From NCBI GenBank assembly GCA_902495355.1, contig CABUWV010000013.1, forward strand, positions 1-64,000: 64,000 bases of DNA, written 5' to 3'. Both the position numbers and the translations under genes were made by a program. This DNA comes from an uncultured Collinsella sp. (GTDB lineage Bacteria > Actinomycetota > Coriobacteriia > Coriobacteriales > Coriobacteriaceae). The notes below the pieces were generated by a model that did not search any database, was not told the DNA's origin, and saw only the letters and a program-made list of their open reading frames with translations. This document shows, in pieces, positions 52,738 through 62,264 of the stretch (its first letter is position 1; each line of letters starts with the position of its first letter).

Positions 52738-52803
52738 ATGAACCGTGAGAGGTATCGCGGCGACCTGCCCCTATCGGGGGTGGGCGCCTATGTCATCGCT
52801 TAA
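52738..52803 (+). CDS. Candidate leader ORF before the recJ-recQ gene
   Basis: A 21-codon ORF (MNRERYRGDLPLSGVGAYVIA) with AGAGGA about 9 nt upstream, better placed than the site for the downstream gene. It overlaps the nuclease-helicase start (52790) by 14 nt in another frame, which would allow translational coupling. No known family. It may be chance. Confidence 0.35.
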   Translation: MNRERYRGDLPLSGVGAYVIA

Positions 52804-55800
52804 GACGACGCATCGCTGGGCGGTCGCTCAGCAAAACCCCGGGCTCGAAAAGGAGCTTTCGGCTGGTCTGGGCATTCCCGGACTGGTGGCGCGCATTATG
52901 GTCGCGCACGGCATCGGCTCCATCAAAGAGGGCCAATTGTTTTTGACGCCTTCGCTCGATCGCGACTGGGCCGACCCACTCATTATCCCGGGCATGTCGG
53001 TCGTTGCCGACCGCGTCGAGCGTGCTATTCGCAACCACGAGCACATTGCAGTCTTTGGCGATTTTGACGTTGACGGCATTACGTCGACCTGTCTGTTGAC
53101 CGAGGCGCTGCGCACGTTTGGCGCCGATGTCACGCCGTTTATTCCGCATCGCTTTGATGAGGGCTACGGTCTTTCGCGCGCGGCACTCGACCGCGTTAAC
53201 GAGCTCGCTCGCCCCCAGCTGATCGTGACCGTCGATAACGGCATTGCCGCCAAGGAAGAGGTTTCCTATCTGGAGAGCCTGGGGATCGATTTGGTGGTCA
53301 CGGACCATCACGAGCCCTCCGACCAGGTGCCGCAGGGTATGCCCCTGACCGACCCCAAGCTCGAGGACGAGGGCCCCTCGCGCGAGCTTGCCGGTGCTGG
53401 TGTGGCGCTCAAGCTGGTGCAAGTCCTAGGTGAGCGCCTGGGCAAGCCGTCGTATTGGCGTTCGCTAATCGAGGTCGCGGCGCTGGGCACCGTGTCCGAT
53501 ATGATGCCGCTCACGCCCGAGAACCGCGCGCTGGTTGCCGAGGGCATCCAGCAGATGCGCGTAACCGCTCGCCCCGGCTATATCGCGCTTGCCGCGCTTG
53601 CCAAGGCGGACCTTTCGAGCATTACGGCGGATGGCCTGTCATTCTCGCTCATTCCCCGCTTAAACGCTGCCGGCCGCATGGCCGATCCCAAGCTGGCGCT
53701 CGACCTGCTGCTTGCCCGCAATCCCATCGAAGCAAGCGCGCTGGCGGCTGAGCTCGAGGAAATCAACCGCCAGCGCCGTGAGATCGAGGCGGAGCTCACG
53801 CGCGATGCCATGGCAAAGGTCGAGGAGACCTATGACGGCGGACGCGCGATCGTCGTGGGCGGCGAAGGCTGGCACGAGGGTGTCAAGGGCATCGTGGCAA
53901 GCCGTCTGACCAACCGCTATCACGTGCCGGCGCTGCTGTTCTCGATCGAGGACGGTATCGCGCGCGGCTCTGGTCGCTCGGTGGGCAAAGTTAACCTGTT
54001 TGACGCCGTCGAGCGCTGTTCCGACCTGCTGATTCGTCGCGGCGGACATGCCGGTGCGGTGGGTGTGACCATCGAGGCATCCAAGCTCGATGAATTCCGT
54101 CGTCGCCTTTCCGCCGTGCTATCGGAGATTCCCGCCGAGGACTTTGAAGACATCGACGAGGTTGCCGCCACGGTCGACCTTTCCGAGCTGAATATCGAGA
54201 CTATAGAGCAGATTTCCCGTCTTGAGCCGTTTGGCCAGGGCAACAAGGTGCCGCTGCTGGCCGCCGAGGGCGTGACGATGTGCGATCGCGCCGTGGTGGG
54301 CAAAACCGGCGAGCACATGCGCTTTGTGGCGACCGATGGTGCCGCGAGCGTGCCGGCCATTATGTTCCGCGTGCCGCAAATCGATAGGCTCATCAATTGC
54401 GACAGCGCCGTCGACTTGGTGTTCGAGGCCGTGGCCGAGCATTGGCAGGGACGTGTGAAGCCCAAGCTCATGATCAAAGATGTCTTGGTGCGCGATACCA
54501 CGGCGTCCAATATCGACGATCCGGCATGTGAACTTCGCCGCGGCGTGCAACCGGCGGATTCTGGCCTGCGCCTGGAGTCGCGTAAACGCGAGACGCTCGC
54601 CCAGCTTTCTTATGCTGAGCTCACGCGCTCGCTTATCCATAGCTTTATCGGCTCGAACCAGCCGCACCGCGCGCAGGTCGAGGCGCTCGATGCCCTGGCC
54701 GATCACCAAAGTGTTCTGGCTGTTATGGGAACGGGGCGCGGCAAGTCTCTTATCTTCCATGTACATGCCGCGCGCGAGGCGGTCCTTCGCGGGCGTGCGA
54801 GCATCTTTGTCTATCCGCTGCGCGCGCTCGTTGCCGACCAGGCCTATCACCTCTCGTCGACGATGGCCGCGCTCGGCATTGGCGTAGGCGTGCTGACCGG
54901 CGAGACCGTGGAGGCGGCGCGCGATGACGTGTTTGCCGGCTTGGCTTCGGGCCGCACCGGCATCGTGCTCACGACGCCTGAGTTCCTGTCCATTCACCGC
55001 GACCGCTTTGCGCGTTCGGGCCGTATCGGTTTTGTCGTTATCGATGAGGCGCATCATGCCGGTCTTGCCAAGGGCGGCGACCGCAGCGCCTATCTCGACA
55101 TGCCCGATATCCTCAAGGCCCTGGGCGACCCGGTCGTTCTGGCCGCGACTGCCACCGCAACGGCTCCGGTTGTGGCCGAGCTCGCCCGCGTGCTACCGAT
55201 TACCCGTACGGTGGTCGACGAGACGGTGCGCGAGAACTTGCAGCTCGAGGACGACCGAGATCTTGCGAGCCGTGAGAACCGCCTGGTGTCAATCGTGGCG
55301 ACGGGGGAGAAGACCGTCATCTACGTCAACTCGCGCGACCAGTCCGTGGCGCTTGCTAAGACGCTGCGCAAGCGGGTACCCGATTGCGCGACCCGCATCG
55401 CGTTCTATAACGCGGGGCTTGCACGCTCCGATCGTCGCCGTGTCGAGGAAGCGTTTCGTGATGGAAGCCTCAGTTGCATCGTTTCGACCTCGGCCTTCGG
55501 TGAGGGCGTGAACCTGCCCGATATCCGCCATGTCGTGCTCTACCACATGCCGTTTGGCGCCATCGAGTTCAACCAGATGAGCGGACGCGCCGGTCGCGAC
55601 GGCCAACCTGCCGTGATTCACCTGCTCTATTCGTCGCGCGACGCCCGCATTAACGAGCGCCTGCTCGACTGCTACGCGCCCGAGCGCGACGAGCTCGTCA
55701 CGCTCTATCGCGCGCTGCAGACTATGTGGCGCTCCAACCGCGGCAAGACCGGTGACGACTCGTTTAGCGCGAGCGATATCGACATCGCGCAGATGTGTCT

Positions 55801-56077
55801 TGCCATCGACGCGCGCACGCCGGTTGACGAGCGCTCGGTGGAAAGCGGCCTGGGAATCTTCGAAGAGCTTGGTTTCTGTCGCGTTTCGGGGTTTGACGAC
55901 ACCCGTCGCATCGCGATGGCCGAAAACCCCGGCCGTGTGCAATTGAGCAGGTCAATCCGCTATTTGGAGGGTCTGCGCTCACGCATGGAGTTCTCGGCTT
56001 TCCGGAGCTGGGCGCTCGATTCGTGCGCTTCTGATATGCTAGCCAAAGTTAACCGCCCGATCGTACCGCGGGCCTAG
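52790..56077 (+). CDS. recJ: RecJ single-strand exonuclease fused to a RecQ-like helicase
   Basis: A 1095-residue fusion. The RecJ part (about 1-575) has the DHH motifs: GDFDVDG (90-96), VDNG (148-151), TDHH (171-174), and a DHHA1 region with GSGRSV (393-398) and RGGHAGAVGV (417-426). The second part (about 600-1060) is an SF2 helicase: Walker A MGTGRGKS (646-653), DEAH (752-755), ATATAT (786-791), and motif VI SGRAGRDG (931-938). In other bacteria RecJ and RecQ are separate but work together on 5-prime resection. GGGGGTGGG precedes the ATG at 52790. The rel gene starts 15 bp after the stop. Confidence 0.9.
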   Translation: MSSLKTTHRWAVAQQNPGLEKELSAGLGIPGLVARIMVAHGIGSIKEGQLFLTPSLDRDWADPLIIPGMSVVADRVERAIRNHEHIAVFGDFDVDGITSTCLLTEALRTFGADVTPFIPHRFDEGYGLSRAALDRVNELARPQLIVTVDNGIAAKEEVSYLESLGIDLVVTDHHEPSDQVPQGMPLTDPKLEDEGPSRELAGAGVALKLVQVLGERLGKPSYWRSLIEVAALGTVSDMMPLTPENRALVAEGIQQMRVTARPGYIALAALAKADLSSITADGLSFSLIPRLNAAGRMADPKLALDLLLARNPIEASALAAELEEINRQRREIEAELTRDAMAKVEETYDGGRAIVVGGEGWHEGVKGIVASRLTNRYHVPALLFSIEDGIARGSGRSVGKVNLFDAVERCSDLLIRRGGHAGAVGVTIEASKLDEFRRRLSAVLSEIPAEDFEDIDEVAATVDLSELNIETIEQISRLEPFGQGNKVPLLAAEGVTMCDRAVVGKTGEHMRFVATDGAASVPAIMFRVPQIDRLINCDSAVDLVFEAVAEHWQGRVKPKLMIKDVLVRDTTASNIDDPACELRRGVQPADSGLRLESRKRETLAQLSYAELTRSLIHSFIGSNQPHRAQVEALDALADHQSVLAVMGTGRGKSLIFHVHAAREAVLRGRASIFVYPLRALVADQAYHLSSTMAALGIGVGVLTGETVEAARDDVFAGLASGRTGIVLTTPEFLSIHRDRFARSGRIGFVVIDEAHHAGLAKGGDRSAYLDMPDILKALGDPVVLAATATATAPVVAELARVLPITRTVVDETVRENLQLEDDRDLASRENRLVSIVATGEKTVIYVNSRDQSVALAKTLRKRVPDCATRIAFYNAGLARSDRRRVEEAFRDGSLSCIVSTSAFGEGVNLPDIRHVVLYHMPFGAIEFNQMSGRAGRDGQPAVIHLLYSSRDARINERLLDCYAPERDELVTLYRALQTMWRSNRGKTGDDSFSASDIDIAQMCLAIDARTPVDERSVESGLGIFEELGFCRVSGFDDTRRIAMAENPGRVQLSRSIRYLEGLRSRMEFSAFRSWALDSCASDMLAKVNRPIVPRA

Positions 56078-56092
56078 GGGAAGGGGACCTCG

Positions 56093-58453
56093 ATGGATGC
56101 CGCAGCCCGTACCGCCCATGATTCCACCCTCCAGCCGTTCTCGGAGATGGAGCACTATAAGCATGCCGATGAGCTGCCGCCCGAGATTATGGCGGACAGC
56201 TACGACAAGCTGGAGCGCCTGTGCCTCAAATATATGAATGAGGACGACTTCTCCAAGGTGGAGCAGGCCTATTGCTTTGCTGCCGAGAAGCACTGCAACC
56301 AAAAGCGGCGCTCGGGTGAGATGTACATCAACCATCCCGTCGAGGTGGCTATCATTCTGGCCGACCTCAAGATGGACTGCGATGTGGTGTGCGCCGCGCT
56401 GCTGCACGATACCGTCGAGGATACCGAGACCTCGCTTGCCGATGTTTCCGGCCTGTTTGGCGATACAGTGGCCGAGCTCGTCGATGGCGTGACCAAGCTC
56501 ACCAACATCGAAGTCGATAGCATGGACGAGAAGCAGGCGCTTACGCTGCGCAAGATGTTCCTTGCCATGTCCAAGGACATTCGCGTTATCATCGTCAAAC
56601 TTGCCGACCGCCTGCATAACATGCGTACGCTGGCGGCCCTTCGCGAGGACCGTCGTCTGTTTAAAGCTCGCGAGACCATGGACGTGTATGCGCCCCTGGC
56701 CGACCGCCTGGGCATGAGCTCTATTAAGTGGGAGCTCGAGGACTTGTCCTTCTTCTACCTGGAGCCCGATGCCTACCAGCGCATCGCGCGCATGGTGGCT
56801 GAGTCGCGCGAGGTTCGCGAGCGCTATCTGGCCGAGACCATCAAGACGCTCACCGACGAGCTCAACCGCATTGGCCTGGAGGACTTCCAGATCAACGGCC
56901 GTTCCAAGCACTATTGGTCCATCTACCAAAAAATGAAGCGCAAGGGCAAGGAATTCTCCGAGATCTACGACCTGGTGGCACTGCGCGTCATCACGCATTC
57001 GGTGCGCGATTGCTACTCCACGCTCGGTGCGGTACATACGCTGTGGCACCCCATGCCCGGTCGCTTTAAAGACTATATCGCCATGCCCAAGGTCAATAAC
57101 TACCAGTCGCTCCATACGACGGTTATCGGCCCCACGGCCCGCCCGCTCGAGATTCAGATTCGAACCTACGAGATGCATGAGCAGGCCGAGTACGGCATTG
57201 CCGCCCACTGGCTCTATAAGAAGTCGGGCGGATCGTCTGCGTCTAAGACCAATGATGCCCAGCGTCTGGACGACCAGATTAACTGGCTCAAACATTCGCT
57301 CGATTGGGCGGCTTCTGATGAGATCACCGACGCTAAGGAATACCTGCACTCGCTGAAGGTCGACTTATTTGACCAGGAGATTTTTGTCTTTACGCCCAAG
57401 GGCGAGGTCATGGCGCTTCGTGCCGGCTCCACGCCGCTCGACTTTGCCTACGCCGTTCACACCGAGGTGGGCAACCACTGCGTCGGCGCTAAGATCAACG
57501 GTGCGGTGGCCCCGCTCACGCACGAGATCAAGACGGGCGACCGCGTTGAAATCCTGACCAACAAGAGTTCCAAGCCGTCTCGTGATTGGCTCAAGATCGT
57601 CAAGACGCCTTCCGCCAAGTCAAAGATCCGCCGCTATTTTGCCGCCGCGACCAAGGACGACGACGCTGCTGCCGGCCGCGATATACTGGCCAAGGACTTG
57701 CGCAAGCGCGGGTATGGCATCTCTACGCCGCGATCCACGCGTGCGCTCAACGCCGTGGCGGAGCAGTTGAACTTCAAGCAGCTCGAGGACCTGTTTGCCG
57801 CCGTGGGCGCCGGCAAGGTTGCCCCGCGCGCCGTGGGTAACAAGGTCGAGCAGATTTTGGACCCCAAGCCCGAGGAGCAGCTCACCAAGGCCGAGGCTAT
57901 CGCCGAGGTCGTGAAACAGCCGGCCCGAGGCTCCAACCGCAAGCCGCAAAAGCGCGGCAAGAGCGCCAGCAACGGCATTATCGTCAAGGGCGAGAGCAAC
58001 AGCGGCCTGCTGGTCCGTCTGGCACATTGCTGCAATCCGGTGACGGGCGACGATATCGTCGGCTTCATCACGCGCGGTCGTGGCGTTTCGGTGCATCGCG
58101 CCAACTGCCCCAACGTCAAGGGTCTTATGGAGCATCCCGAGCGCATGATCGAAGTGGAGTGGGACGGCGCAGCCGACACCCTCTTCCAGGTCGAGATCGT
58201 GGTCGAGTGCCTGGACCGCATGGGCCTGCTCAAGGATGTCACCATTGCCATTGGCGATGCGGGCGGCAATATCCTTTCTGCCGCCACGTCGACCAACCGC
58301 GAGGGTATTGCAACCCTGCGCTTTATGGTCGAGATCTCGGACGCGAGTGGTCTGGATCCGCTGCTGGCCTCTATCAGCAGCGTTGACTCGGTCTACGACG
58401 CACGCCGCCTGATGCCCGGCGAGGGTGGAGCGCAACTCAAGCGCCGTGTGTAG
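56093..58453 (+). CDS. Bifunctional (p)ppGpp synthase/hydrolase Rel
   Basis: A 786-residue stringent response enzyme making and degrading (p)ppGpp. The N-terminal HD hydrolase domain has KRRSGEMYINHPVEV and LLHDTVED (about 103-110), so hydrolysis is likely active. The synthetase domain has YDLVALRVI (about 292-300). TGS (IFVFTPKGEVMAL, near 430) and a C-terminal ACT domain (about 690-780) follow. AAGGGGA precedes the ATG. It is probably co-transcribed with the recJ-recQ gene. The hairpin at 58487-58525 ends the unit. Confidence 0.95.
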   Translation: MDAAARTAHDSTLQPFSEMEHYKHADELPPEIMADSYDKLERLCLKYMNEDDFSKVEQAYCFAAEKHCNQKRRSGEMYINHPVEVAIILADLKMDCDVVCAALLHDTVEDTETSLADVSGLFGDTVAELVDGVTKLTNIEVDSMDEKQALTLRKMFLAMSKDIRVIIVKLADRLHNMRTLAALREDRRLFKARETMDVYAPLADRLGMSSIKWELEDLSFFYLEPDAYQRIARMVAESREVRERYLAETIKTLTDELNRIGLEDFQINGRSKHYWSIYQKMKRKGKEFSEIYDLVALRVITHSVRDCYSTLGAVHTLWHPMPGRFKDYIAMPKVNNYQSLHTTVIGPTARPLEIQIRTYEMHEQAEYGIAAHWLYKKSGGSSASKTNDAQRLDDQINWLKHSLDWAASDEITDAKEYLHSLKVDLFDQEIFVFTPKGEVMALRAGSTPLDFAYAVHTEVGNHCVGAKINGAVAPLTHEIKTGDRVEILTNKSSKPSRDWLKIVKTPSAKSKIRRYFAAATKDDDAAAGRDILAKDLRKRGYGISTPRSTRALNAVAEQLNFKQLEDLFAAVGAGKVAPRAVGNKVEQILDPKPEEQLTKAEAIAEVVKQPARGSNRKPQKRGKSASNGIIVKGESNSGLLVRLAHCCNPVTGDDIVGFITRGRGVSVHRANCPNVKGLMEHPERMIEVEWDGAADTLFQVEIVVECLDRMGLLKDVTIAIGDAGGNILSAATSTNREGIATLRFMVEISDASGLDPLLASISSVDSVYDARRLMPGEGGAQLKRRV

Positions 58454-58486
58454 GTGCGAGAGCCTCTCAGCATCATAGATATTGGT

Positions 58487-58525
58487 TACGTTCGAGGCAT
58501 CGTTTGGTGCCTCGAACGTATTTTA
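58487..58525 (+). terminator. Rho-independent terminator after rel
   Basis: TACGTTCGAGGCA (58487-58499) pairs perfectly with TGCCTCGAACGTA (58508-58520) around an 8-nt loop, followed by TTTTA. It overlaps the region just before the MBL gene ribosome site. Confidence 0.85.
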
Positions 58526-58541
58526 GAAGGAGGGTATGCGC

Positions 58542-59225
58542 ATGGGCGATATGACTTTGGACCTGACACCCCGAGGCGCGGCTTCGATTGAGGCGCTCGT
58601 CAACGGCCCGATTCAGACCAACAGCTACGCCGTGATTTCGAATGGCGAGTGCTTAATCGTCGATCCGGCGTGGGAGGGCGAGCGTCTTGTGGAGCATATC
58701 CGCACCGCGCATCCCGAGGTGCGCGTGCTCGGCTCTGTCTGCACGCACGGTCATGCCGACCATGTTGGCGGGGTTGCCGGGGTTCGAGCTGTCGTTGGCG
58801 ACAGCGCACTATATGAGTTGTGCGCTAAGGACGTGACGGTACCTCGCGCAAATATCGAGGAGCAGCGCGCCATGTGGGGTATCGAGACGCCCGATCCGGG
58901 TGAGCCGACGCGTTTGCTTGCCGAGGGCGATACAATCGAGGTGGGCGACGTCTGCCTGCAGGTGATCGAGACGCCGGGGCATACGCCGGGCGGCATCGTC
59001 CTGTTCGCCGCGACCGAGCAGGGGAACATCGCCTTTGTGGGCGACACGCTTTTCCCGGGCAGTCACGGTCGTACCGATCTTTCCGGCGGTGACGAGGCGG
59101 CGATTATGCGCTCGCTCTCCAAACTTGCCAAGACGCTTCCGCCCGATACCGTTTGCCTAACCGGCCATGGCGATTCGACCACCATGGCACGCGAGCTCAT
59201 GCAGAACCCTTTCATGCAGGTGTAG
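58542..59225 (+). CDS. MBL-fold metallo-hydrolase (glyoxalase II-like)
   Basis: A 227-residue metallo-beta-lactamase fold enzyme. THGHADHVGG is the HxHxDH zinc motif (about 69-78), with GHTPGG and VGDTLFPGSHGRTDL giving further ligands; TGHGDST ends the site. This compact form is like YcbL/GloB-type thioester hydrolases. The ATG at 58542 is chosen because AAGGAGGG lies 7 nt upstream; the ATG at 58536 is too close. The substrate is unknown. Confidence 0.85.
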   Translation: MGDMTLDLTPRGAASIEALVNGPIQTNSYAVISNGECLIVDPAWEGERLVEHIRTAHPEVRVLGSVCTHGHADHVGGVAGVRAVVGDSALYELCAKDVTVPRANIEEQRAMWGIETPDPGEPTRLLAEGDTIEVGDVCLQVIETPGHTPGGIVLFAATEQGNIAFVGDTLFPGSHGRTDLSGGDEAAIMRSLSKLAKTLPPDTVCLTGHGDSTTMARELMQNPFMQV

Positions 59226-59419
59226 CTTTATAGTCAGCTTCTAAAGCACGAGAAGCGTCCAAACGTCAAGCTATTTTTCCCCAACGGGTCAATTTCGTAG
59301 GGCAAACGGTCAAAAAAGTCAGTTTGGACGATATTCGTGAACAAACGAACGTTTATGCTCGGGTGCGCCGTGGTAAAATCACAGGCGTTATCGGAGCAAC
59401 CTTACAGGAGGTTTCTTTT

Positions 59420-60286
59420 ATGCTCGTCAACGCAGCAGACATGCTCAAGAAGGCCGAGGCCGGCAAGTACGCTCTCGGTGCCTTCAACACCAACAACCTC
59501 GAGTGGACCCTGGCTATTCTCCAGGCCGCCGAGGAGGCCAAGTCTCCGCTGATCCTTCAGTGCACCGCTGGTGCCGCTAAGTGGATGGGCGGTTTCAAGG
59601 TCTGCGCCGACATGGTCAAGGCTGCCGTCGAGGCCACGGGTGTTACCGTTCCCGTCGCCCTTCACCTCGATCACGGTTCTTACGAGGACTGCTTCAAGTG
59701 CATCGAGGCCGGCTTCACGTCCATCATGTATGACGGCTCTCACGAGGAGACCTTCCAGCTTAACCTCGACCGCACCAAGGAGCTCGTTGAGCTTGCCCAC
59801 TCCAAGGGCATGTCCATCGAGGCCGAGGTCGGCGGCATCGGCGGCACCGAGGACGGCGTGACCTCCAACGGCGAGCTCGCTGACCCCGCTGAGTGCAAGC
59901 AGATTGCTGACCTGGGCGTCGACTTCCTCGCCTGCGGCATCGGCAACATCCACGGCGTGTATCCCGCCGACTGGGCTGGCCTTTCCTTCGAGCGTCTGGG
60001 CGAGATCAAGGCTCAGACCGGCGACCTGCCCCTCGTTCTGCACGGTGGCACCGGCATCCCCGAGGATCAGATCAAGAAGGCCATCTCCCTGGGCATCTCC
60101 AAGATCAATGTCAACACCGACCTGCAGCTCGTCTTCGCCAAGGGCGTCCGCGAGTACATCGAGGCTGGCAAGGATCAGCAGGGCAAGGGCTTTGACCCCC
60201 GCAAGCTCCTCAAGCCTGGTCGCGACAACATCGTTGCCCGCACCAAGGAGCTCATGGAGGAGTTTGGCTCCGTCAACAAGGCGTAA
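59420..60286 (+). CDS. fba: Class II fructose-1,6-bisphosphate aldolase
   Basis: A 288-residue zinc-dependent aldolase of glycolysis cleaving fructose-1,6-bisphosphate. LHLDHG (zinc His), EAEVGGIGGTEDG and VLHGGTGIPEDQIKKAI are family blocks. AGGAGG precedes the ATG at 59420; the frame upstream to 59324 is not coding. Codon use is strongly biased to C-ending codons, as for a highly expressed gene. A large inverted repeat follows the stop. Confidence 0.95.
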   Translation: MLVNAADMLKKAEAGKYALGAFNTNNLEWTLAILQAAEEAKSPLILQCTAGAAKWMGGFKVCADMVKAAVEATGVTVPVALHLDHGSYEDCFKCIEAGFTSIMYDGSHEETFQLNLDRTKELVELAHSKGMSIEAEVGGIGGTEDGVTSNGELADPAECKQIADLGVDFLACGIGNIHGVYPADWAGLSFERLGEIKAQTGDLPLVLHGGTGIPEDQIKKAISLGISKINVNTDLQLVFAKGVREYIEAGKDQQGKGFDPRKLLKPGRDNIVARTKELMEEFGSVNKA

Positions 60287-60308
60287 GTAGCGGTTTAACT
60301 TTCCCGTC

Positions 60309-60401
60309 GGAGGCCCCGTTCACCCTACGCTTTTCCCTTGCACTCACCTGGCTTTGCCAGAAGTCGCGCAATGGGAAAAGCTTCGGGTGAACGGGGCCTC
60401 C
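60309..60401 (+). terminator. Large inverted repeat after fba, probable terminator
   Basis: Arms 60309-60341 (33 nt) and 60368-60401 (34 nt) pair with only a few mismatches around a 26-nt loop. The stem is far longer than needed for termination, and no long T-run follows. It may be a repeat element that also stops or protects the fba mRNA. Confidence 0.6.
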
Positions 60402-60543
60402 TTCGTTAACTCGCTACAGGGTTACTGGGCTGAATTCATTTTTTTGACTACCGTTCGGTGGTGTTGATGGCTCCCTTGTTGGGGCTTTCTTTTTTATCTC
60501 GCTACAATGGACTTCAAGCGTTCTAGTGACTTGGAGTTTTAGT

Positions 60544-61977
60544 ATGGCTGTTGTTAATGTGTTGCCTTCGGATGGGAAGGTTATTGACGAGGGTCCTGTT
60601 GGTTGCTCTGTTGATGTTTGTTGTGATGATTTTCGTCATCTCGATATTGGACTGCCGCCCGAGATTCTTCGTCTTAAGGATGCCGGCTATTTGACGCAGG
60701 CTGTTGCGGCTTGTGATCGCCTTTTGGAGCAGAACCCTGAACCTTCGCTGGCTGCTTGTGTTCGTGCCGAGCGGTATCGCATGCTCGAGACGCCGCTTCA
60801 TTTTTCGGTGTCGCGCGATCGGGCCATTGAGATGATTCGCGAGGAGTGGCCAGAGTTTACCGAAGAGCAGTTTGATGACCTGATTAATCGTAAGCGTATC
60901 GATTGGCGCTTTATCGATGGCGAGCTGTTCGTACTCGACAACTTCCTCGATTCGCTTCGCGTGTACCCTAAGGAGGTTCCGGCCCTGCGTCCCGATTCTA
61001 CGGACGGCATCGCGCTGCGTAACCAGATGCTCAGGGAGATGGAGTCGCAAAACGGGTTGACGCGCGTCATCACGCTCAAGGCATCCGTTTCTGTCCCCGG
61101 GGCTCTGGAGGGAGAGACTGTTCGCGCGTGGCTACCCGTTGCCGCCGCCTGTCATCAACAGTCTCATATCGAGGTTCTCGATATGACGTCGGAGGGTACC
61201 GTTGCCTCTGAAAACGTTTCGGCTCGTACTGCCTCTTGGACATCTTCGACTGAACATTCATTCTCGGTGACCTATCGCTATCACATAGATGCCGCCTATT
61301 GCGATATCTATGGTGGCGCGCTCCCATCGCATACGTGCATGGACACGCCACTGCCCGAGGACACTTCCGAGGACCGTCCGCACATTGCGTTTACGTCGTA
61401 CCTGCGACAGTTGACGGAGCGTGTTATTGACGGGCTCGAGGATCCGCTCGATCGCGCTCGTGCTATCTATGATTACCTGACACAGCATATCGACTATCGC
61501 TATCAGCCACCGTACCTGCTTTTGGGATCTATTGCCGACGACTGTGCGCATTCGCTCCGCGGCGATTGCGGCGTTATGGCGCTCACGTTTATCACCATGT
61601 GCCGCATCGCGGGGGTGCCTGCTCGTTGGCAGAGCGGCCTATATGTTGCGCCCGATTCGGTGGGACCGCACGACTGGGCCGAGTTCTACACACCCCAGAC
61701 CGGTTGGCTTAACGCCGACGTATCGTTTGGTTCCTCGGCACGCAGGATGGGGGAGGAGTGGCGCCGTCGTCACTACTTTGGCAATCTCGACCCGTGGCGT
61801 ATGGTGGCCAACGATCGATTCCAGGCTGAGTTTGTGCCTGCTTTCGATGGCATGCGCGAGGACCCCTATGACAACCAGATGGGCGAGGCCTCGGTTGACG
61901 GACGTGGATGTCGTAAGCGGGAGATGTTGCGCAAGGTTGAGCTTATCGAAATGCTCGAAGTACCATTTTCGGACTAA
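60544..61977 (+). CDS. Transglutaminase-like domain protein
   Basis: A 477-residue protein. The N-terminal half (about 1-180) is of unknown type with a possible repeat-like helical region. The transglutaminase core is near 340-400: GDCGVMALTFITMCRIAGVPA with the catalytic Cys, HDWAEFY with His, and GWLNADVSFG with Asp, so the triad looks intact. It probably acts as a cysteine protease or transferase. GGAG precedes the ATG. No signal peptide is visible. Codon use at the 5-prime end is richer in T than nearby genes. Confidence 0.8.
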   Translation: MAVVNVLPSDGKVIDEGPVGCSVDVCCDDFRHLDIGLPPEILRLKDAGYLTQAVAACDRLLEQNPEPSLAACVRAERYRMLETPLHFSVSRDRAIEMIREEWPEFTEEQFDDLINRKRIDWRFIDGELFVLDNFLDSLRVYPKEVPALRPDSTDGIALRNQMLREMESQNGLTRVITLKASVSVPGALEGETVRAWLPVAAACHQQSHIEVLDMTSEGTVASENVSARTASWTSSTEHSFSVTYRYHIDAAYCDIYGGALPSHTCMDTPLPEDTSEDRPHIAFTSYLRQLTERVIDGLEDPLDRARAIYDYLTQHIDYRYQPPYLLLGSIADDCAHSLRGDCGVMALTFITMCRIAGVPARWQSGLYVAPDSVGPHDWAEFYTPQTGWLNADVSFGSSARRMGEEWRRRHYFGNLDPWRMVANDRFQAEFVPAFDGMREDPYDNQMGEASVDGRGCRKREMLRKVELIEMLEVPFSD

Positions 61978-62016
61978 TCAACAGAAAGCTGTGATAAACT
62001 AACTCACGCGTTACGT

Positions 62017-62103
62017 GCCCGAGTGGCGGAATTGGCAGACGCAGTGGACTCAAAATCCACCGTTGGCAACAACGTGCGAGTTCGAGTCTCGCCTCGGGCA
62101 CCA
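62017..62103 (+). tRNA. tRNA-Leu (anticodon CAA)
   Basis: A complete cloverleaf: acceptor stem GCCCGAG/CTCGGGC, anticodon stem GTGGA/TCCAC with loop CTCAAAA (anticodon CAA), long variable arm CGTT/AACG (class II tRNA), T-arm GCGAG/CTCGC with TTCGAGT, and an encoded CCA end. The anticodon reads UUG leucine codons. A terminator follows; a partial copy of its 3-prime end is at 62265-62333. Confidence 0.96.
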
Positions 62104-62122
62104 TACATGCAAGTGAGCGTTC

Positions 62123-62147
62123 AAGGGGGTCAAGACCCCCTTTTTCG
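62123..62147 (+). terminator. Rho-independent terminator after tRNA-Leu
   Basis: AAGGGGGTC (62123-62131) pairs with GACCCCCTT (62134-62142) with a minimal loop, followed by TTT. Confidence 0.85.
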
Positions 62148-62180
62148 TGCCGAACTCGCGTGAGCGCGCGGAGCGTTAAG

Positions 62181-62256
62181 CAAACAGGCCTGTGGCCTGT
62201 TTGTAGCGGAGCGTGGCGAGGGCGCCATGCGCCCGAAGCCCGGGGCTTCGCGAAGC
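62181..62256. other. Dense block of palindromes after tRNA-Leu
   Basis: CAAACAGGCC-TGT-GGCCTGTTTG (62181-62203), GGGCGC-CAT-GCGCCC (62220-62234), GAAGCCC-G-GGGCTTC (62235-62249) and GCTTCGCGAAGC (62245-62256) follow each other. The block lies between the tRNA-Leu and the duplicated tRNA end. No ORF is evident. It may be a structured RNA or remnant of an inserted element. Confidence 0.55.
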
Positions 62257-62264
62257 GAAGTCCC

